64,000 nucleotides of DNA from NCBI RefSeq assembly GCF_000143415.4, contig NW_003314368.1, positions 330,792 to 394,791 on the forward strand, in the 5' to 3' direction. The DNA is from Selaginella moellendorffii. Taxonomy: Eukaryota > Streptophyta > Lycopodiopsida > Selaginellales > Selaginellaceae. The translations under genes and the position numbers were made by a program. The notes beneath the pieces are model-generated. The model saw nothing but the letters and a program-made list of their open reading frames with translations, did no database searches and was not told the DNA's origin. Below, in pieces: positions 1 through 10,502 of this stretch. Every line of letters begins with the position of its first letter. Position 1 is the first letter of the stretch.

Positions 1-1196
1 ATGAGTGAAGAACACATCGTAGCATGTAAGTTATTAAAATCCTTCTAAACCACCTCTTGGATCTAGAGTCTATTATGAGATTTGGAAGGACTAGGATACA
101 AGATCTGGAGTCTTAGATGCAGAGTCTTAAGATATAAATAACCCAAAGTCATAGCTCCAGCCGTACACGAGATGGATAATAGTTAATATTTTATAATTGA
201 GAAAGTTTAGTTTTATGGGGACAAGTTATGATAAACTTTGCTTTTGCTAGCCTCAACCTTGTTCAAGTTTTATTTGCATAACTTAGATCATTTCAAAGGT
301 CTAATGCATCAACAATTAAATCATTTCAAATACATCAAGACAAGATATTTGGTCAATAGAGAATATAATGACATCACCAACTTTTTAGAATCTAGTGCTA
401 CAAGTTCTACAATAATATGTTTTTTTGGGGATTTATATTATTTAATGGTTTCCAATTGTTTAAGTTAAAGTAGTTTTTAATGTTATTTAAAAATAATTAT
501 TATTTGCTTTATACATCATATTTAAATAAAATAATTTTATTTTAAAACCACATGATCCAAGTAATTTGATTTAATATTTTGAGTACATGCTAAGTCATAT
601 TTTAATTAGCCATAACTCAATATAAAATTTTAAAAAAAATATTAAATATTTTTGTCTTACACAAAGCAAAGAAAAGGATATTTATTCCATTTTAATATTT
701 TAAAAGCTTTTAAAAGAGAATTTATTCTGTCAAAGTTTTTATAATAAATAACCATAAAACCTCATTATTTAGCTTTAATAAATTTCAACATGTTTATCAT
801 CTTTAAAATATATATCTAAAGTAAAAGTTCACAGATTTGAATAATTACTTTTGCAATAAATAATTATAATTTAAATATTTATAGTGCTCATAATTTTGTT
901 AAAAATATATTTTGGAAGCTAGCCCAATGATAAAAGTCTATAAAACATCTTTTAAACATATTGACCATTTATATTTTCCATTTACTTTAGAAAACATGTA
1001 ATCAATTTTTAGAGATTTTGGTGTAAATAAATAAATGTTAAGAGGCATTTTTCCTTCTGATTCTTCCCTAATTTCATCTTTTAGAAGTTAAATATTAGTA
1101 TTAAAATAAATAATATTATAAAATTTTTAATATTTTTAAATATTTTTTAAAATTAAAGATTTAATATTATTTAAAATAAATACTTTTATATCATTT
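1..1196. other. AT-rich DNA, no gene recognised
   Basis: This stretch is AT-rich with poly-A and poly-T runs. The only open frame over 60 codons (238-468, plus) has no recognisable domain and a biased, low-complexity composition. I see no LTR, RNA gene or splice structure. Confidence 0.6.
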
Positions 1197-1366
1197 TGTG
1201 AGTGCTTGGAATATGGAAAGGGATACAGAAAATGTGTATATCAATTAGCCCAAAAACCCTAGCTTATATACAGGAGTGAGTGGTCCAGATTGAAATTAAT
1301 TTGACGGCTACCAAAATCCCACTACGTTAATATTACAACATTGTAGTTGCACACTTGGCCCTCACA
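1197..1366 (-). repeat. 3' LTR of gypsy copy A
   Basis: This 170-bp terminal repeat has short inverted ends (TGTGAG/CTCACA). Read on the minus strand it holds a TATA-like stretch (CTGTATATAAGC) followed by AGGGTTTTTGGG. Its partner is at 5282-5445, and the same LTR family bounds copy B. Confidence 0.9.
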
Positions 1367-1383
1367 TCATCCCCTCCTCTTAG
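1367..1383 (-). other. Polypurine tract of copy A
   Basis: On the minus strand the sequence just before the 3' LTR is a purine run (AAGAGGAGGGGATGA), the usual primer for plus-strand synthesis. The same motif precedes the 3' LTR of copy B at 24978-24992. Confidence 0.75.
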
Positions 1384-1610
1384 AATAATGGAAGACCATC
1401 AAGGTTCTCTTGTAGACGGCCGGGATCTAGAGGAATGTTAGGAGGAAGTATCGGCAGATCTGTAGGTGGTATTAACTACTCCTAATCCCTTTGTATAAAG
1501 TGTTTCAACCGCTGCACATGCATAATTTCTGGAGGATTAACTTGTTGGATGTCATGCCAAACCTCATAAACTTGTGGTCCAACTTGCCGCAACACCCAAT
1601 ATGGTCCTTT

Positions 1611-2330
1611 TCATTGCATAGAGAGCCCTTTAAATAAAGCACATACCGTAAGATGGGGAAAATGGACTAATACCAAATCATCCACTTTGTACTCCGCAAA
1701 TGGATGATGATGGGAGTTGTAATGCCGTTGTTGTCCCACTTGTACGCGGCCTAAGTGTTTGGCAAACTCTGCTTGGACAAGTGAAAGAATGCTCATCAAA
1801 TACTAATCCCACGATCTAGCATTAGCAACTTGTGACAATCATGAAGGTAAATCCAGTTCCATTAGTAATATTGGATCATAACCATATGTGAGTTTATATG
1901 GTGAAGCACCAATAGAACTCTACACCCCTATAACATATGCATATTGAAGAGATGGCAAATAACCATCCCAATTCGAATGCTGAAAGTTTACATACTTCAC
2001 AATCATCCCTTTGAATGTCTGAACGAGTCGTTTCACCAAACCATTTGATTGTGAATGATAAGCACTCGTGAAAGTGTGGCGTATCCCCAACCGAGACGTC
2101 AAAACATGAAGTGCCTCAGCCATAAATGTAGGACCATTATCCGAAAGAATTCGCTTTATACAAGAATGCTAGAACACCACTCAATTGAGGAGGAAGTATC
2201 CAACAGTAGTTGCAGAGGTGCTAACAAGAGCATTAACTTCCACTCAACAAGTCAAATAATTAGAAGCAATAATAACATACTCATTACTAGCAGTCGACTA
2301 TGAAAAAGGTCCCATAATCCACACACAAAT
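1611..2330 (-). pseudogene. Integrase and C-terminal tail remnant, gypsy copy A
   Basis: Broken frames on the minus strand give an integrase core end (RLGIRHTFTSAYHSQSNG, 1920-2123) and a tail of the gypsy KVDDLVLV type (1611-1799). The first part of the integrase core, including the zinc-binding region seen in copy B, is lost in a deletion joined near 2320. Not functional. Confidence 0.8.
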
Positions 2331-2548
2331 CCATCCGCATAATCCACAATCTTCCGCTTCAATAATGAAGTAACAGCAGCATGATCTCCTTCAAGTAATA
2401 TTCGATAACCATGTAAATATGTATGAAGTTTCTCGAAACCCCAAACTGCTGCTAAACACTTCTTCTTTGTCGTGGAGTAGTTCATCTCTGCCGCTTGTAA
2501 TGTACAGCTTATATACACAATGGGATGGCACTGACCAGGCACACTCAA
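2252..2548 (-). pseudogene. RNase H-like remnant, gypsy copy A
   Basis: The minus-strand frame keeps the RNase H segment with NYSTTKKKCLAAVWGFEKLH, typical of the region after the gypsy polymerase domain. The end of the frame reads out of frame across the deletion junction with the integrase core. Confidence 0.8.
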
Positions 2549-2805
2549 GCTCTTTTATATCAACACACCTCCAAAACCAATGTCAGAAGCATCCACGCAC
2601 AAAATAAAAAGTCAAGTGTAGTCAGGATATGCCAAAACCGGAGGAGTTGTCAATAGCTCTTTGAGATCCATAAACACCCGCTCACAATCCGGAGAACAAA
2701 TAAAAGAGGACGTTGATGACTTTAGCAACGTTCACACAACGGTGTAGTGCGATCAAAAAGATGATCCACAAAATGATCGAGATACTGCATCTTGCCCAAG
2801 AAGCA

Positions 2806-3591
2806 CTACACATCATTCACACACTTTGGAGTAGGGAATTTTAGAACAGCCACAAGTTTGTTAAAATTAACTTGCAAACCCTCACGAGAAATACAGTACT
2901 CAAGATAAGTTGTGTTCTTGGACCCACACATGCACTTCGACTGCTTCAGCTTTAAACCAACATTGCGTAACCGATCCAACACTTTACAAATATCACGAAC
3001 GTGCTCCTCCCATATCCCCTCCGAGTGGATTAAGACATCATCAATGAAGTTAGCAGTTACCTCCAGCATATCGCAAAGAACCTCATCCATCATTCGCTGG
3101 AAAGTTGCTGGAGCATTGTTTAAACCAAATGGCATCACCAAAAACTCATACAAACCAAATGGTGTATGAAAAGCAGTCTTAGGAATATCTTCTTCGGCCA
3201 TCAATATTTGCCAGTACCCAGAAACAAAATCTAGTTTGGTAAATCAACAACTTCACCCTAAACGATCCAAGAGATCAGTAGTGTGAGGAAGAGGGTACAC
3301 ATCTGGGATCATCGCTTCGTTTAACGGATGATAGTCGATACAGAAACAAATACTCCTATCAAGCTTCATCACAAGATAAAGTTCATATGCCCAAAGACTC
3401 TGTGATTTCCGAATAACACCCTTCTCCAACATCTCCTTGACGTTTGCAAGTAAAATCTTGATCTCCTTGGGTGATCGACGACGAATAAGAACCTTGATTG
3501 GACGAGCATCCCCGGTTGAAATCGGATGACATGTGGCAATCTTGGCCCCAGACGATAAGTCAAATTCAAAGAGATCAGAATACTCCTTCAT
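2806..3591 (-). pseudogene. Reverse transcriptase remnant, gypsy copy A
   Basis: Two minus-strand frames (3253-3591 and 2806-3204) cover the polymerase domain. Visible motifs include LNEAMIPDVYPLPH, MPFGLNNAPATFQRMMDEVL and the catalytic box FIDDVLIH, which stands where YVDD-type boxes lie in the family. A stop or frameshift between 3204 and 3253 breaks the domain. Confidence 0.9.
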
Positions 3592-3919
3592 GAGCTAGTC
3601 AACCACTGCAACACAAAAATTGTCAGAGGGATTGGAAAAGGGAAGAACAAAACAATATGGAAACATAAGAGGAAATAGTGGGGGAACAAAAGTAATGGAA
3701 GTAGAGGTAAAAGTAAAGGGATGAAGAAGTACGGAAGTGAGAGGAATGGATGAAATATAAAGAAGTATGAGACAAGGGGGAGAAGCCTCAAAGTCACACT
3801 TGGCATAATTGCGCTGCAATCAATCCATACCAAAAATGAAGTCAAAAGTTTGACTCGGCACCACCCGCAATGACCATAACGCAAGCTCAAGATTGCCCAC
3901 ACACACAACCAGGTCCACC

Positions 3920-4105
3920 TCATCCCGTGCATATGCATGTGTACAGCTGTTGCCATAAAGAATGAAAATTGGTTGCGTCGCATGATGCAAGTGTAGATGG
4001 CAACGTATGGCAACAAGTCAAGCAATAGAAGATACCTGTATCAACCAACATGGAGAGAATAATAAGAGACCTATTATTATAAAAACGAGCTTGGAAAGTA
4101 AACAT
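3920..4105 (-). pseudogene. Protease-like segment, gypsy copy A
   Basis: The minus-strand frame has FQARFYNNRSLIILSMLVDTG followed by a conserved stretch also seen in copy B (21599-21760). Its place between gag and the polymerase and the VDTG box fit a degenerate aspartic protease. The assignment rests on position and one short motif. Confidence 0.5.
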
Positions 4106-4362
4106 TGGATGAACCGGTGCTGAGTGAACCCCTTAATGATACTCTCGAAAGAAAGATAGAGGGGTCACTGACTTATTCGTGCAAGGTCCCTCCGTTACTT
4201 GCTCGACTCCTCGTTTTCTGGATGCATCTCGATGTCCAAACCTTCCACTGCAGCAACACCAACGGGACGTTGCTGACACCAAAGTGTCCACCCAGAAAAT
4301 GGAGGTCACTAATCTGGAAAATGCTAACAACGCTGATAAGTATGACCAACTTCATCACACAC

Positions 4363-5085
4363 CTAATAGCAAACATCACAGCCACAACCACATCCTCGCC
4401 CTTGTCCTTGGACTCGAGCAGTAGCAACATCAACCTCCGTTGGAACAGGACCATCACCCATAGGAAGTGGAGCTGAAGGATGTGCAGCAAGAAGTGGAAG
4501 AGGCAACGTTTCATAACATTGTGTCAAGTGAAGGGCATCGTCAAGGGTGGTAGGAGCAAGTGCATGCACAAGTCCGATAAAATCTTGACGAAGTGCTGGC
4601 CACAACATTCCTAGCTTGATCCTCTCCCATATATTTAACTCTGCACAAAGTAAAACATTTCGGAAACGAATACCAAATTGCATCACCGACTCAGATGGCG
4701 CTTGGCAAAGATGATGCAATTGTTGGAAGGCATTATCACAGTTGTCGGCATGTCCAAAAGTGCATTTGAAGATATCTGGAAGAACACTCTAATCCCCACG
4801 AGTGGCTGCGCTCAAACCATTGTACCACTGCAACGCCATCCCTTGGAGACACATGGGAAACTCATACAAACGTCGAGCATCATCCCAAGAATGATATATG
4901 GCAATCACCGTGAAGTAATCGAACCAATGGTACACATCATCCCCAGGATTCCCGCCAAAGAACTCCGGCCAAACGCAAGGATTGGCACCAAAAGCAGGAG
5001 GAGTTGTACTATGTGCCATGAATGCTGCAATTAATTGAGTTTGGTTGTTCAATTGCAAACACATAACATCAAGCAATTGTACCAA
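4363..5085 (-). pseudogene. gag remnant, gypsy copy A
   Basis: Two overlapping minus-strand frames (4789-5085 and 4363-4719) give a gag protein with HSTTPPAFGANPCVWPEFFG, the box ALQWYNGL and, further on, LTQCYETLPLPLL. The same boxes occur in copy B and in the relic at 18670-19560. The frame is interrupted near 4750. Confidence 0.85.
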
Positions 5086-5281
5086 CTGCTACTCCAGAGT
5101 CAAAGAGGAGATTGTTGATTTGCCATGAAGATGAACAAAAAAGAAAGAGCAAAAGAAGAGAAATGACAAAAAGGTAGAAGAAAATGGTTGATCTAGACAA
5201 TGCAAAAAGTTAGATCTAAACCAAAATCCCAAATCCAAGCACTCTTCAGAGATAATCAAAAGTGCAACTCACCTCCATTAA

Positions 5282-5445
5282 TGTAAGTGCTTGGAATATG
5301 GAAAGGGAATACAAAAAATATATATATCAATTAGCCCAAAAACCCTAGTTTATATATAAGAGCAGATAATCCGGATTGAAACTAATTTAATAGCTCTACA
5401 CTAATATTAGTATATGGCATCGTAGCCGTACACTTGGCCCTCACA
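5282..5445 (-). repeat. 5' LTR of gypsy copy A
   Basis: This 164-bp repeat matches 1197-1366 along its length with scattered substitutions and small indels. I could not identify a convincing tRNA primer-binding site next to it; the adjoining minus-strand sequence reads TAATGGAGGTGAG. Confidence 0.85.
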
Positions 5446-6410
5446 ATTTGAAATTATTGTATTGAGATTAAAAATTTAAAATATAAATACTTATTTCTTC
5501 ATGATGAAGAGAAGTGAAACACTATAGTTCATATAATATAATATTAAATATTACTTAAAATAATAGAATTGAGAATTTTTATGAATATTTAGTGAATAGA
5601 ATAATAAATCATTTTAATGATCCCATCTTTAATTTTATGTCATTTTACAATCGAGGTACAAACCACAAAATTTAAGCTAAAACATATCCTTCATCTTTAA
5701 TATGTCAATGGGAACATTAATTTTTAAATCAATATATTTCATTTTTAAGCACAAACTAGATTTTCTTTCAAAATATAATATTAAAAATTATTTTTAGAAT
5801 TTATATTATTAATAGGTTATTGAATTTGCATTCAGCTCTCTTATCTGGGATACAAATAGAGACTAAATAAAAAGAAAAACAAAATATCTCATTTAAAATA
5901 TAAATTTTTATAAAATTTCTAATTTATAATGTAATTAAAATATTTAAAATATTCTGATACTATAAATATATATTTAATTTAAATAACACTCAAACTTAAA
6001 ACCCAGATGACAAATTTCACAACAAGAAGTAAGATATTCAAACTTTAGGTTTTATGGCCAGAAGCTATTGAGCTGCCACAAGTAACCAGAAAATTTGCCT
6101 GCATACACACAATCAAGTTAGAGAGAAGAAATAAAAGTGGTGTGTATTCACAGGATCCTCAAACCACGTCAGGAACTTTAAAAATCATCTAAGAACTTAC
6201 GTTTGTGAAGTTGGAGCATGTCACTGAGCCAAACGTTTGAGATCTGGATGTCTTGACGTGCTGGGAGCATATTGGGAGAGGCTTGGCAACTTGAAAGATT
6301 CCTTAAATTGAAAAGTCCTTTTCTTTAAGTTTAAGTCTTACACAAGTTGATTGGCGGCAACACCCCGCAATGGATTCCACTGGACCTTTGGGGCAGTGGT
6401 TCTAGGCACA
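5446..6410. other. AT-rich spacer, no gene recognised
   Basis: AT-rich sequence grading into more complex DNA after about 6050. It holds no long open frame, and the part from 6050 to 6410 is probably the 3' flank of the repeat-protein ORF that ends at 6411. Confidence 0.5.
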
Positions 6411-7226
6411 TCACTGAAGCTCAGGACCTGAAGCGTGCACTGCCACCTTGTTGCCACCCTTAACTTTGTCGACGGGCTCACACTCAATCTCCATTGTCAT
6501 ACTTGTCTCTAATTGCTTAGTCGCCTTGGATTTGACCTCCCTCCTCATGGGCATCTCGCGAGTGGCTTCTACTTTTGCCGGATTAGGAAAACTATCTGCT
6601 GGATTGAATTTGATCTCGCGAGTGGCCTCTACTTTTGCCGGATTATCTGCTGGGTTGAATTTGATCTCGCGAGTGGCTTCTACTTTTGCCGGATTAGGAA
6701 AACTATCTGCTGGATTGAATTTGATCTCGCGAGTGGCTTCTACTTTTGCCGGATTAAGAAAACTATATGCTGGATTGAATTTGATCTCGCGAGTGGCTTC
6801 TACTTTTGCCGGATTAGGAAAACTATCTGCTGGATTGAATTTGATCTCGCGAGTGGCTTCTACTTTTGCCGGATTAGGAAAACTATATGCTGGATTGAAT
6901 TTGATCTCGCGAGTGGCTTCTACTTTTGCCGGATTAAGAAAACTATATGCTGGATTGAATTTGATCTCGCGAGTGGCTTCTACTTTTGCCGGATTAAGAA
7001 AACTGAGCCTGACGAGGGTCGGACCACCCCTAAAGCAAGCCTTAAGGTACTCTTGCTCCCCCTTGGTTTCCTTGTCTTGGAGCTGCTGGTCCATCTTAGT
7101 CCTCTTGATCATAGCCTTCCCACCCTTGGCCTCTTCGTCCTCGTAACGTCCTCTCTTCTTCCCATCGTCCCTCACAAGTCGATTGTTACGGATGATGAGC
7201 CTCTCCATCCGCTTCCTTTTGCGCAA
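6411..7226 (-). CDS. Hypothetical hydrophilic protein with 20-residue tandem repeats
   Basis: A 271-codon frame on the minus strand that I do not recognise. The N-terminal 65 residues are basic and rich in Lys, Arg and Glu. The middle is a tandem array of a 20-residue unit around NPAKVEATREIKFNPADSF, about seven full copies plus partial ones, one of them shortened. The C-terminal 50 residues are polar and end in PELQ. The array is encoded by a 60-bp minisatellite, so length changes by whole units keep the frame. The plus strand is also open through the repeat, but its product would be hydrophobic and Cys-rich. I prefer the minus strand for its hydrophilic, probably disordered product. No signal peptide or membrane segment is seen. 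It may be a real lineage-specific protein or a chance ORF on a satellite. Confidence 0.45.
   Translation of the reverse strand: MRKRKRMERLIIRNNRLVRDDGKKRGRYEDEEAKGGKAMIKRTKMDQQLQDKETKGEQEYLKACFRGGPTLVRLSFLNPAKVEATREIKFNPAYSFLNPAKVEATREIKFNPAYSFPNPAKVEATREIKFNPADSFPNPAKVEATREIKFNPAYSFLNPAKVEATREIKFNPADSFPNPAKVEATREIKFNPADNPAKVEATREIKFNPADSFPNPAKVEATREMPMRREVKSKATKQLETSMTMEIECEPVDKVKGGNKVAVHASGPELQ
6553..7004. repeat. 60-bp minisatellite, about 7.5 copies
   Basis: Units start at 6553, 6613, 6664, 6724, 6784, 6844, 6904 and 6964, marked by ATCTCGCGAGTGGC. The second unit is 51 bp, having lost AGGAAAACT; the last is partial. Copies differ at a few sites (AGGAAAACT or AAGAAAACT, TATCTG or TATATG), which gives internal variant types. 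Confidence 0.95.
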
Positions 7227-7339
7227 ACCCTGATTTGTGTTAATGCTAAAAGGGTTTTATAGGCCAAACGAAAAGGCCACAACCAAATTGTACGAAATAA
7301 CATAAACCGTGTATATTGATAAATAGTACGGATGATCGA

Positions 7340-8675
7340 TCAAAGGCCGAGGAGAGTTTTCACGTTGATCGGATAGCTTTCGTTGATGTTTCCAGACCAT
7401 AGCTTGTCCGCGATGAGCTTGTAAGTGGAGCCTGTGGGATGATACTCGTCCCAGAAAACGTACTGTGCGGCATCCTCACACACTGGAACGTTTGGCAAGC
7501 AAGGGACGGAGCCGTTGAAGTTGCCAAGGCCGCAACAGGCAGTGTCATTGTAGAGAAATCCTTGAAAAGTTGAGAGTGAGCGATCGAAAAGCAAAAAAGC
7601 TGGAGTAGTTTTTCGCGTACCGTATTGCGAGTACTTCCCAGAGATGTCCATGAGAACATTGTAGAGGCTGTTGTAGATGACATCTGCCTCGCTGAGCGAA
7701 GATCTCAGGCGGACGAGCAGATCGAAGAGCTTGGTGTTGTACTGCTGAGACATGTCGTTGAGGAAACTGGAACCATCCAGTCTGATCGTTGAGAACTTCG
7801 CGAGCTGCGATGGTACAGAGCCGAGTGGAGACAGAGAAGCGACGACGATTCGTCGGGCTCCAATGCTGTAGAGCTCGTTGAGCTGCTCGTCGAGGCCAGA
7901 GATGAGGAGATCGATGAAGCTTTTGCGGTTGTAGTCGCGCAAGTAACTGGATCCCGGAACCAAGTAATTGTTGATGAAGTCGTTGCTTCCAACCGAAACG
8001 TAGAAGATCGACTTGGAAAAGATTTCGTTCGTTTGCTCTTGGCCAAACTTCTCGGACAGCTCGCTCTTGACGTCTTTGAGATAAGCTAGCTGCGTCTGCA
8101 TTGGAATTCTTTGACCCTGGAAATGATAAACAAAGTCTAAGTTAAGTTCTAAGCAAACAAAAACTAGAAAGTAGGAGCTAAACAAAGAACCAAGAAAAAA
8201 AATTCTCGACAAAAAACTAAGAAAAGAACTCACAAAGATCGAGCCAGTAGCGTTGAGGATCCCGGATCCAGCAGAGGCAAAGTTTACACCTTGATCATAA
8301 CTTGGCCGGGACAGATATGGCGGTACCAGCGGAAGATTTAAGAAATCGGCTGGTAGAGGAAGAACACTAGATGTAAGAAGGAAACGAAAGAAGAGTGGAG
8401 ATTTTGGTACCTAGATAGTCGATGCTCAAGCGTCCATTTGTGAATCTTCCAGTCGGCTCATGAGTGTCGAAATCCCTGCCATAGGGAAGAAATTTCGACT
8501 GCGCGACCGTCCAGAGCCAGTTATTGTTGCCACAATCCACAGTAGAATCGCCGAGAATGAACAGCGCAGGGACGACAGGCTTGCCAGAAGAATCGGCAGC
8601 GGCGATGCGCGCCGCGATCACGAGAAATAGCGCAAGACGATGGATCAAACCTTTGCAGTTGCGCAACATTTCCAT
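7340..8675 (-). CDS. GDSL esterase/lipase
   Basis: An SGNH-hydrolase of the plant GDSL family, a secreted esterase or lipase acting on ester substrates of the wall, cuticle or apoplast. Four exons: 8675-8411, 8349-8234, 8116-7621 and 7560-7340, giving 365 residues, the normal family length. An N-terminal hydrophobic stretch (LALFLVIAARIAAA) looks like a signal peptide. Block I is FILGDSTVDCGNNN with the nucleophilic Ser; a block II-like PPYLS...GVNFASAGSGIL lies in exon 2; block III is SVGSNDFINNYL; block V is DEYHPTG with the catalytic Asp and His. Splicing out the 60-bp third intron restores SQYGFLYNDTACCGLGNFNG, which is conserved in the family. The gene diverges from the zinc-finger gene at 8849 across 173 bp, so the two may share a promoter region. 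The substrate cannot be told from sequence. Confidence 0.93.
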
Positions 8676-8848
8676 CGGCGATGAGAGGGAAACGATGGAG
8701 CCGACCTCTGCCCATGGATTCCATATATCCGGAGACGATCAAGGAAAGTGCTATTCTGGAAGGAGGGGAATTCGAAATTGCCCTAAATCCCGCCCGGATT
8801 TTAGGGCTCTTGCTGGAAGAGATTTTAGGGTTTGCTGGAGGAGGAAGA

Positions 8849-9453
8849 ATGCCTGCGCCCAAGTACCACTGCGATTACTGCGACAAGACGTTTGTGGATG
8901 GTCCCGCCGCTCGACGCAAGCATCTCCAGTCGCCGTATCATCAGATTACGAAGAAAGCGTGGTTTGATTCTTTCCGAGGCAAGTTTAGTGATCGTTTGTC
9001 TCGTTTCGGTTGGAGCAATGTAAAGATTGCGTTGCTAGATCCTGCGGAGCTCCTGGCCGAGAATCCTAACCGGGGAATTTGCGCCAAGTTCACGCGAACG
9101 GTATGAGTTTGCTCTTCTAGAATTGAAATCAGGAAAAAAATTCTCAGGGAAATTGTGAGTATGGATTCAGGTGCAAGTATATACATCCAGCGCGATCATC
9201 TCAAACTTTTCCAGGCAAGAGTTTGTTTCTTTATTCTTGCTCTTCTTTACACCTCATCGTTTGGTCTTTTCAGCTGGTGGTCCTAGGAACGCGGCATTTT
9301 CTGGTGAGTCAGTTCTTGATATTCTGCTGTGTCGGTCGATTGTAACTTCATTGCATCGCTGCTACAGGACGCTTTGCAATTCCTCCTTCCTTACAACCCC
9401 CACCAGAAGAAGGATACGCTGCTACTACAGGGCCAGTGCCTGACTGGGGATGA
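8849..9453 (+). CDS. U11/U12 snRNP 20 kDa-like protein (ZMAT5 type)
   Basis: A small zinc-finger protein like human ZMAT5 (U11/U12-20K), a component of the minor spliceosome, and plant CCCH-type relatives. Exons: 8849-9100, 9148-9214, 9274-9303 and 9368-9453, giving 144 residues. The N-terminus has a U1C/matrin C2H2 finger (YHCDYCDKTFVDGPAARRKH). Across the first intron a CCCH finger forms (C-x8-C-x5-C-x3-H, ICAKFTRTGNCEYGFRCKYIH without its first residue). The C-terminus ends IPPSLQPPPEEGYAA...PDWG, as in plant relatives. The second intron appears to start with GC, not GT (9215). I chose the start at 8849 because family members begin just before the first finger, although the frame is open from 8681. 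It diverges from the GDSL gene. I am confident in the family; role in U12 splicing is known of the family and inferred here. Confidence 0.88.
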
Positions 9454-10502
9454 ATCACTTCCTCCGTGGCCTTTCCACAGCTTCCAGTTGACGACAGTTT
9501 TCCTCTGAGGTCTGTGACACGGGCGAGATTTTTTTTTTTTCTCGTTCGGTGGCATGTCGTCCTCCCGTAACCGTTACTTTTACGTTGGTGGTGACAAGCA
9601 GTGAAATGAAACTCGAGCGATGACGGTCTCCGCTGCTTACACGCACAACACACCAACAAAAAAAAAAAGAGGCTCTCTTATCTCTCTTCGCGGCGGCAGC
9701 AGCAGTCTTTAGGCAGAGAATGTCTCTGACTTAATGATTGTTTACTGATCTTAGTCCCTTTCAGGTCTGCGGTTGCGGACAACTTGGTACGACTGTGTTG
9801 TACAGCGAAGATGTGGAGTTACAGAAGCCATGGCCTTATACGATCAAGGGCAAGCCACAGTGACAGACCAGGGAGAAGGGAAAAGAACTGGCCTTTTTTT
9901 AAAGCGCTGGAGACATCACGCGAGGACAGTGTACAAAGCTCGAGCTCTATCAGTTTTGCGGATAACTCTCCAGCTCAGTTAGCGTCTTTGTCGAGGTGGA
10001 CGCTGACGTGGGTGGAAGATCGGACTCCACGTCTGGGCAGTGTCGTGGCCTCATTGCCATCCTTTCGTCCGGGAGGCTGGAAGTCAGTGTAGTGGGAAAG
10101 CCAGGCCTTATTTGGAGCTCGTGAAAGTGAGGTTGGTCGCTTACAAGGAAGAACAGGGACCCAGGCAACTCAAGGAAATCTCATTGGAGCTTACTGGATC
10201 GTCATGGGATGAAACAGGCGTATTTACTTCCGGTGATCCCTGCGACTTTACATGGTGCTTTGGAGGTTAAGGGAGAGCGGGAGTGCTCGCAGTCGGGATC
10301 CGATCAAGCTCTCCAAATCATCCGGGGATTCCAGCCTCTGGCACCGTGTCACGAGATGCAGCGGTAGATGGTAGTAGCACCTGGAAGGCCGATGCAACTG
10401 GTGGTGATCGTCCAGTTGCTAATGTCCAATGGACAAGACGCGGCTGCAAAGCGTCGATGCTGCGTTGTGAGGCCTCCTCCCCGGTGTCCCCGGAGGCTGG
10501 AG
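9454..10502 (+). other. Unresolved region with several coding-like open segments
   Basis: About 1 kb between the zinc-finger gene and the WD40 gene. A splice acceptor at about 9763 is followed by a segment beginning VCGCGQLGTTVLYSEDVELQ and ending at a stop near 9860. Further open stretches in shifted frames read like protein: SREDSVQSSSSISFADNSPAQ (about 9910-9975), VDADVGGRSDSTSGQCRG (about 10000-10050) and LVKVRLVAYKEEQGPRQLKE (about 10120-10180). I could not join them into one frame or identify a family. A decayed gene, or a real gene whose introns I misread, would both explain this. The 5' flank of the WD40 gene is also here. Confidence 0.35.

Larger units (their letters stand above)
1197..5445 (-). 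mobile_element. Ty3/gypsy LTR retrotransposon, copy A, decayed
   Basis: A complete but mutated element on the minus strand. It is bounded by two related LTRs (1197-1366 and 5282-5445) that begin TGTGAG or TGTAAG on one side and end CTCACA on the other when read along the plus strand. The flanks share ATTT (1193-1196 and 5446-5449), a likely remnant of the target duplication. Reading right to left the order is gag, protease-like segment, reverse transcriptase, RNase H, integrase, which is the Ty3/gypsy order. All frames are broken by stops or shifts. Compared with copy B, about 0.65 kb between RNase H and the integrase core is missing, with the join near 2320, so the copy cannot be autonomous. 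LTR divergence suggests an old insertion. Confidence 0.9.

Noticed and set aside
6448-7262. Two long plus-strand ORFs (232 and 249 codons) across the minisatellite
   Set aside because: They exist because the 60-bp unit has no stops in these frames. Their products would be hydrophobic and Cys/Trp-rich with no start context; the minus-strand frame gives a more plausible polar protein.
8681-8848. Longer start for the U11/U12-20K-like gene
   Set aside because: The frame is open upstream, but the extra residues do not match the family, which starts right before the first finger.
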